Assembly: GCA_023614405.1 (NCBI GenBank)
Contig: CM042694.1
Span: 90,503,285 to 90,567,284 of the forward strand
Reading direction: 5' to 3'
DNA from: Avena insularis
Taxonomy: Eukaryota; Streptophyta; Magnoliopsida; Poales; Poaceae
DNA: 64,000 nt
This document shows, piece by piece, positions 60,071-64,000 of this stretch. Below the pieces are notes generated by a model that saw nothing but the letters and a program-made list of their open reading frames with translations, searched no databases and was not told the DNA's origin. A program made the translations under genes and the position numbers. How positions within the stretch are numbered: the stretch's first letter is position 1; every line of letters starts with the position of its first letter.

Positions 60071-61723
60071 TTTCTCCTTACATATGGTTATGCTTGGTGG
60101 CGTGGGGTCTGGACGCGTTCCATGGGCCAGCAAGCCCTCGATGGACAGCATATGCGCAAGCATAAGTACTTTCAGATCCCCGTGGTGAGACCATCGACCA
60201 AATCGATTGATCTTGAGTGAGCCTAGTAAGCAGTTAGGTGCATCCATACCAATATTTATAGAGCAACGATCCAAGAACATCACATTGTGTTTAAGCCCCA
60301 AATCACATGAATATTATTATAATTTGGTCACATTAGTTCTTGCAAAATACAATGGCAACATAATGGTACATCATCATAAGCATGACCATCCATCAGAATT
60401 GGAACAGAAATAGCCAACAGTGTAGGTAGATCCTCTGACGTCCGATGCAAAAGGTTGGAACTGGGAGACGTCACCCTAGGAATAAGCTCTAGACATTTAC
60501 GAGGAACTGAAGAATAGGAAATATAAACAAAAAAAACTAAAACATCTTGCTTCATCAGCTTCAGTATTCCCTACAAGAGAAGAGATTCCTTGATGATATC
60601 TCCGGTTGGCATCCTAATGGATGGCATTTCGTGAGAACAAGACAGCCCAAGTCCAAGTAGTAAACTTAGAGCAAGTCTAACATCATCCTTAAAACGCCGC
60701 CGTCCTTAAAATTCTGGCAGTTACACGGGCTTGTGGCCGGGTCGTCGAACTAACATCGCCTGTAAACGGACCAGCCCGTAAACAGAATTCACAGGGGCCT
60801 ATGAAAGGCACGTTGCAGCCCCTATTTCTACCGGCCGGGCAGGCGGAGACGGGTTAGAACCCGTGTTCCTCCACCGCAAACCCTAGCCGCCACCGTATTT
60901 CCGCGCGTACTCCGGCGAGCAATTCCTCCCATTTTCGCGCGAGAGAGAGATGGCGAGCAGGAGCGGGAGTTGCGGACTCGGCGGCGGTCGTTCTGGGGGA
61001 AGGGTGGCCGTCGCGCACCCGGCGGCGCCACATCTGCTCTGTCGGGGCCAAGAAGCGTGTATGCAGGCGCTGGACGAACTGGGGGCTGACCCCCCAGCTT
61101 CTCTCCAAGAAGCAGGAGAAGATCGAGGAGGCGGTCACCGCCATCCGCATGGACAACTAGGAGCTCGCCAACGACGGCATGCGGCGACTTAGAGCTCGCC
61201 GCCGACTAGGAGCTCGCATTTTGGACGTATCAGGACGCGGCGGCGTCCTCTGCGAGCTCTCCAAACTATTTTTTTATTTAGACGTAATTTTGCAATATGT
61301 ATATACTGGATGATGAACGCGCGCACGATCTTCCCTCGTTAATTTAAATTTCAATTCAAATCGTGATTTAAGGGTTGGATTTACAGGCCCGTCCATTCGT
61401 AACGAAAAACAATAGATTTTGTTGGAAAATTTGACGCTACAAATCCCGGAATTGTGTTTGTCGAAATACTATCAGCACATCATCCCGACTTGCCAGGATG
61501 AGCTCGGTGTCGCATGACAGATCCATGTCAGGTTTAGACACGAACTATCTTCAGAATTACTATTTCCCGTCAGGTGAGAAACATCCATTTCATTCTAGCA
61601 AACCTACATCAGCTCAAGAACTCTTCTCTGTACTGCATCTATGTGGCCTCTTGCCTCTTCTTTGACCGGCAAGAGAGTGAACTGAACTACCATTCAATGT
61701 GCACCAACACTCTCCAGCCTGGG
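60071..61723. other. Unassigned sequence with a possible Harbinger-like MITE end
   Basis: TTAGAGCAAGTCTAACATCA at 60667-60686 resembles the left end of grass Harbinger MITEs, and the following 60800-61260 is GC-rich. I found no matching right end. The frames at 60828-61192 are products of that GC-rich stretch and show no domain. Confidence 0.35.
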
Positions 61724-61812
61724 CTCGTTTGATTCGAAGGAATCACATAAGAATTTTGGAGGATTTTGATGCATAGGAATTTTTCAAATACGCAGCCAAA
61801 ATACAATAGGAA
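61724..61812. mobile_element. Fragment of the MITE family seen at 8029-8601
   Basis: GGGCTCGTTTGATTCGAAGG and the following GCATAGGAATTTTTC resemble the left half of the doubled MITE. The right end is not seen. Confidence 0.5.
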
Positions 61813-63840
61813 AAAAATTCAGAGTAACCAAAAGGCAAAGTGAAAGGTTTGTCCAAATCAGTTTGGCATCTCTTTGCAGTCCTTCACATTACAGAACAAA
61901 AAAAGACATGGATGGGAAATCAATATCAATTGGATAGGCCTAGCCTTTTAGGTAACCTGTCTATTGAGATGAACTTAATTTTGTAACCAAGAAAACTTCT
62001 CTTCTCCAATTTAAGGGGAGTCCGTGTGCACACTATTCACCAACTAATTAGATATTTCCAAAGCCCAACAAGTTTGTCACCATTTAGACTGTATTCGTTC
62101 ATATTAGTACTGTAACCGCAATCCAAGAATAAGAAATAAGAAAAACCTTTCTAAACATATTTCTAAGTAAAAGGTATCAAACTGTGTCACATGTTAACAG
62201 GAGAAAATAGGCGGGATTCGAATTAGATTTGACCACATTAAATTATCATTATAATTCCTTTGGACCTTTTCATATTAGCTGTACATAATTCAACCTTCAG
62301 ATAAGGTAATTAGAAGACTGCCTTCTTAAAGGATTACTGCAATTTTACCTGATATATAATTTACAATGAATATGAAAACATTATCCATGAGAAGAAAGGC
62401 TTTAAGGCCTAGAGCATATTGATGAGAAATTATGTTAATGAAGATGCCCATCAGTCCAATACCTTCAGTTCTGTAATCCAAGCGCTCCTTATTAGTGTGA
62501 GTCAAAATCTTATAGATTATTCCACAGAAGGGGCATTACAGGCCCATTATAATGACATGTTGTGGATAGGCTGCTAGTAGAAAGTGATACATAAACTCTC
62601 TGGCAATGAGCGCCAAAAAAATATGTTGGATAAAATCAGCTTCTATAAGCAAATTTTAGCACACCCGCACAAGAAAAATCAATCTGATATCATCCTTCTT
62701 AGATACTTTAAGATTCAGTATTAAGCACTCCACAATAACTTCTCCAATCCTATATGTGCTCTGTGTCCATCATGGGGTATGACTCAAATAAAAGCAGTAA
62801 ATGAATGGAGGCAGAACACACTCTTGTAGATGCATTCGTCCCTAGTGATTCCCAGAACTGTAAACCTATTACCATAACTCATCTTCATGGTATTAGTAAA
62901 GGTAAATAACAATTTTGCATGTCATCTGCACAGTACTTGTTGGGTCACATTTTAACAACGCCCATGATAGTACAAACTAACCTGTAAATGTCAATGGTGC
63001 CATGAGCCAATCTCTTCATGATAGAAATTTGATTGCTGTGCACAGTTTGTTTTAAAGCATACAAGTTGCTACAGTAATGTAAGAACAACTGGTGAACAAA
63101 ATATAATATAGCACTCTGGAACATGATGTCAGTCAATTAAGGCTCCAAAACCGTGGCATGGAAATTGAACGGGCAACACTGACTCCACAACGAACAGGAA
63201 CAAACAACTAACAGAGTGAAGTGTTAAAGCAAGAACAGGCGTATCTGGACGGAACAGATTTCCCCAAACACATACCAGCCGCAGCAATGCGCTCTCCTGA
63301 TGCCTAGTCCAAATAGAACAATTCGTACCTGCAATGAATAATACATGCAGCGAAATAATAGATCGAAATTCTCTTGCTAATGAAATTCGACTGCAAGACA
63401 ATTAGGAAGTAGAACAAGATGGAGGAGGGAAACCCTACGCAAGGACCATGCTGCAGAACAGAGAAGTCCTGCCAGTATGTGAGATGAAGCAAAACGCAAA
63501 GGAGCAAAATATATGGAGAAATTATAGAGGGAAAGGACATGGTAACGTGCATCCACTTCTGGATACGGTTACAGAAAGGTGGCGGCCGAGCTTCAACGCG
63601 CCGCCGGCCGCTTGCTGTGCCAATTCATGCCGTCGGGGAAGGTGATGTTTCCGTCGGAGGCGCTGGCGGCTGGCGTATGGGCGGCGCTGCAATAACAGAG
63701 AAATGGAAAGGAGCTTCTTTTTATTTTTATTTTTAATACCCCATAGCAGAGAGAAATGGAAAGGAAATATGTACATGTTGGGTTGGGTTGGGGTGGGGGG
63801 GGGGGGCAAATGACTGAAAAACAATCCATCTGAATGACTT
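61813..63840. other. Unassigned sequence, possible minus-strand exons
   Basis: Largely AT-rich, with no domain. On the minus strand a 53-bp block at 63276-63328 is bordered by CATTGCAG and GTATGTG, like an exon, and another acceptor-like TTTACAG lies near 62980. This could be an untranslated or very short spliced transcript. A GC-rich patch lies at 63590-63690. Confidence 0.3.
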
Positions 63841-63919
63841 AAATATTTTTTTTCTTCAGAGTTTGTACCAAGTCTGGGGGGTGGTGGCCCCCTCTGACTT
63901 GTACATAGCTCCGCCACTG
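63841..63919 (-). mobile_element. Terminal part of a hAT-like element
   Basis: Read on the minus strand the segment starts CAGTGGCGGAGCTATGTACA at 63919, the same type of end as the element at 50207 (CAGTGGCGGA). The other end was not found in the window. Confidence 0.5.
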
Positions 63920-64000
63920 GACAGACCATTAGATTAGCTGATCCGACGGTTCAGAGGTCAAATTGTTGTGGAGGCTCTAGATATGTGAGTTTTACTGTTT

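Overview
This 64-kb window looks like nuclear DNA of a large-genome grass, most likely a Triticeae species (wheat, barley, Aegilops or a relative). The reasons are the TA-flanked Stowaway MITEs, a 12.4-kb CACTA element with ACCGGT-type subterminal palindromes, a BARE/Angela-like solo LTR, LINE tails of the grass type, a leaf-type thionin gene and a chloroplast insertion whose order (atpB, spacer, rbcL) is the plastid one. Family names rest on recognition by eye; no database search was run.

Layout. 1-7 kb: an RNase H fragment, a Stowaway MITE, a 5'-truncated LINE on the minus strand and a complete 329-bp TRIM element with a perfect 5-bp target duplication. 7.05-7.66 kb: an intact three-exon thionin gene (minus). 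8-10.2 kb: a tandemly doubled MITE, a 1.1-kb insertion with a long target duplication, and a Stowaway. 10.57-22.96 kb: one CACTA transposon with CACTAGTG ends and an AAC target duplication, holding a decayed tnp2 transposase, an unidentified passenger segment, and a decayed second gene ending in a Ulp1-like protease. 23.8-32.3 kb: an old Ty3/gypsy retrotransposon (plus) full of stop codons. 32.9-36.4 kb: a copia-type solo LTR (minus) and further LTR/LINE debris.

36.98-41.72 kb: the best host gene here, an intact 17-exon gene for the large subunit of ribonucleotide reductase (minus, 809 residues), with an E2F-type site upstream. 42-46.6 kb: copia debris and a complete PIF/Harbinger transposon with an uninterrupted 420-residue DDE transposase. 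48.6-51.7 kb: a LINE tail, a diverged local repeat and a 1.37-kb non-autonomous hAT element that splits one repeat copy. 52.25-53.93 kb: a two-exon family-1 UDP-glycosyltransferase gene with a perfect PSPG box but without the usual catalytic His and Asp. 54-56.7 kb: a LINE fragment and a decayed plastid insertion (atpB/rbcL). 57.2-59.4 kb: a subtilase gene broken by a frameshift and by a short in-frame deletion next to its catalytic serine. 59.6-64 kb: local repeats and mostly unassignable sequence.

The host genes (thionin, RNR1, UGT, subtilase) are separate nuclear genes with their own promoters. Thionin, UGT and subtilase belong to families often linked to defence or specialised metabolism, RNR1 to DNA synthesis. 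No operon-like or cluster logic is visible. The most unusual items are the UGT lacking its catalytic dyad, the modular CACTA element, the complete TRIM and the apparently intact Harbinger element. I saw no CRISPR array, tRNA gene or rRNA gene.
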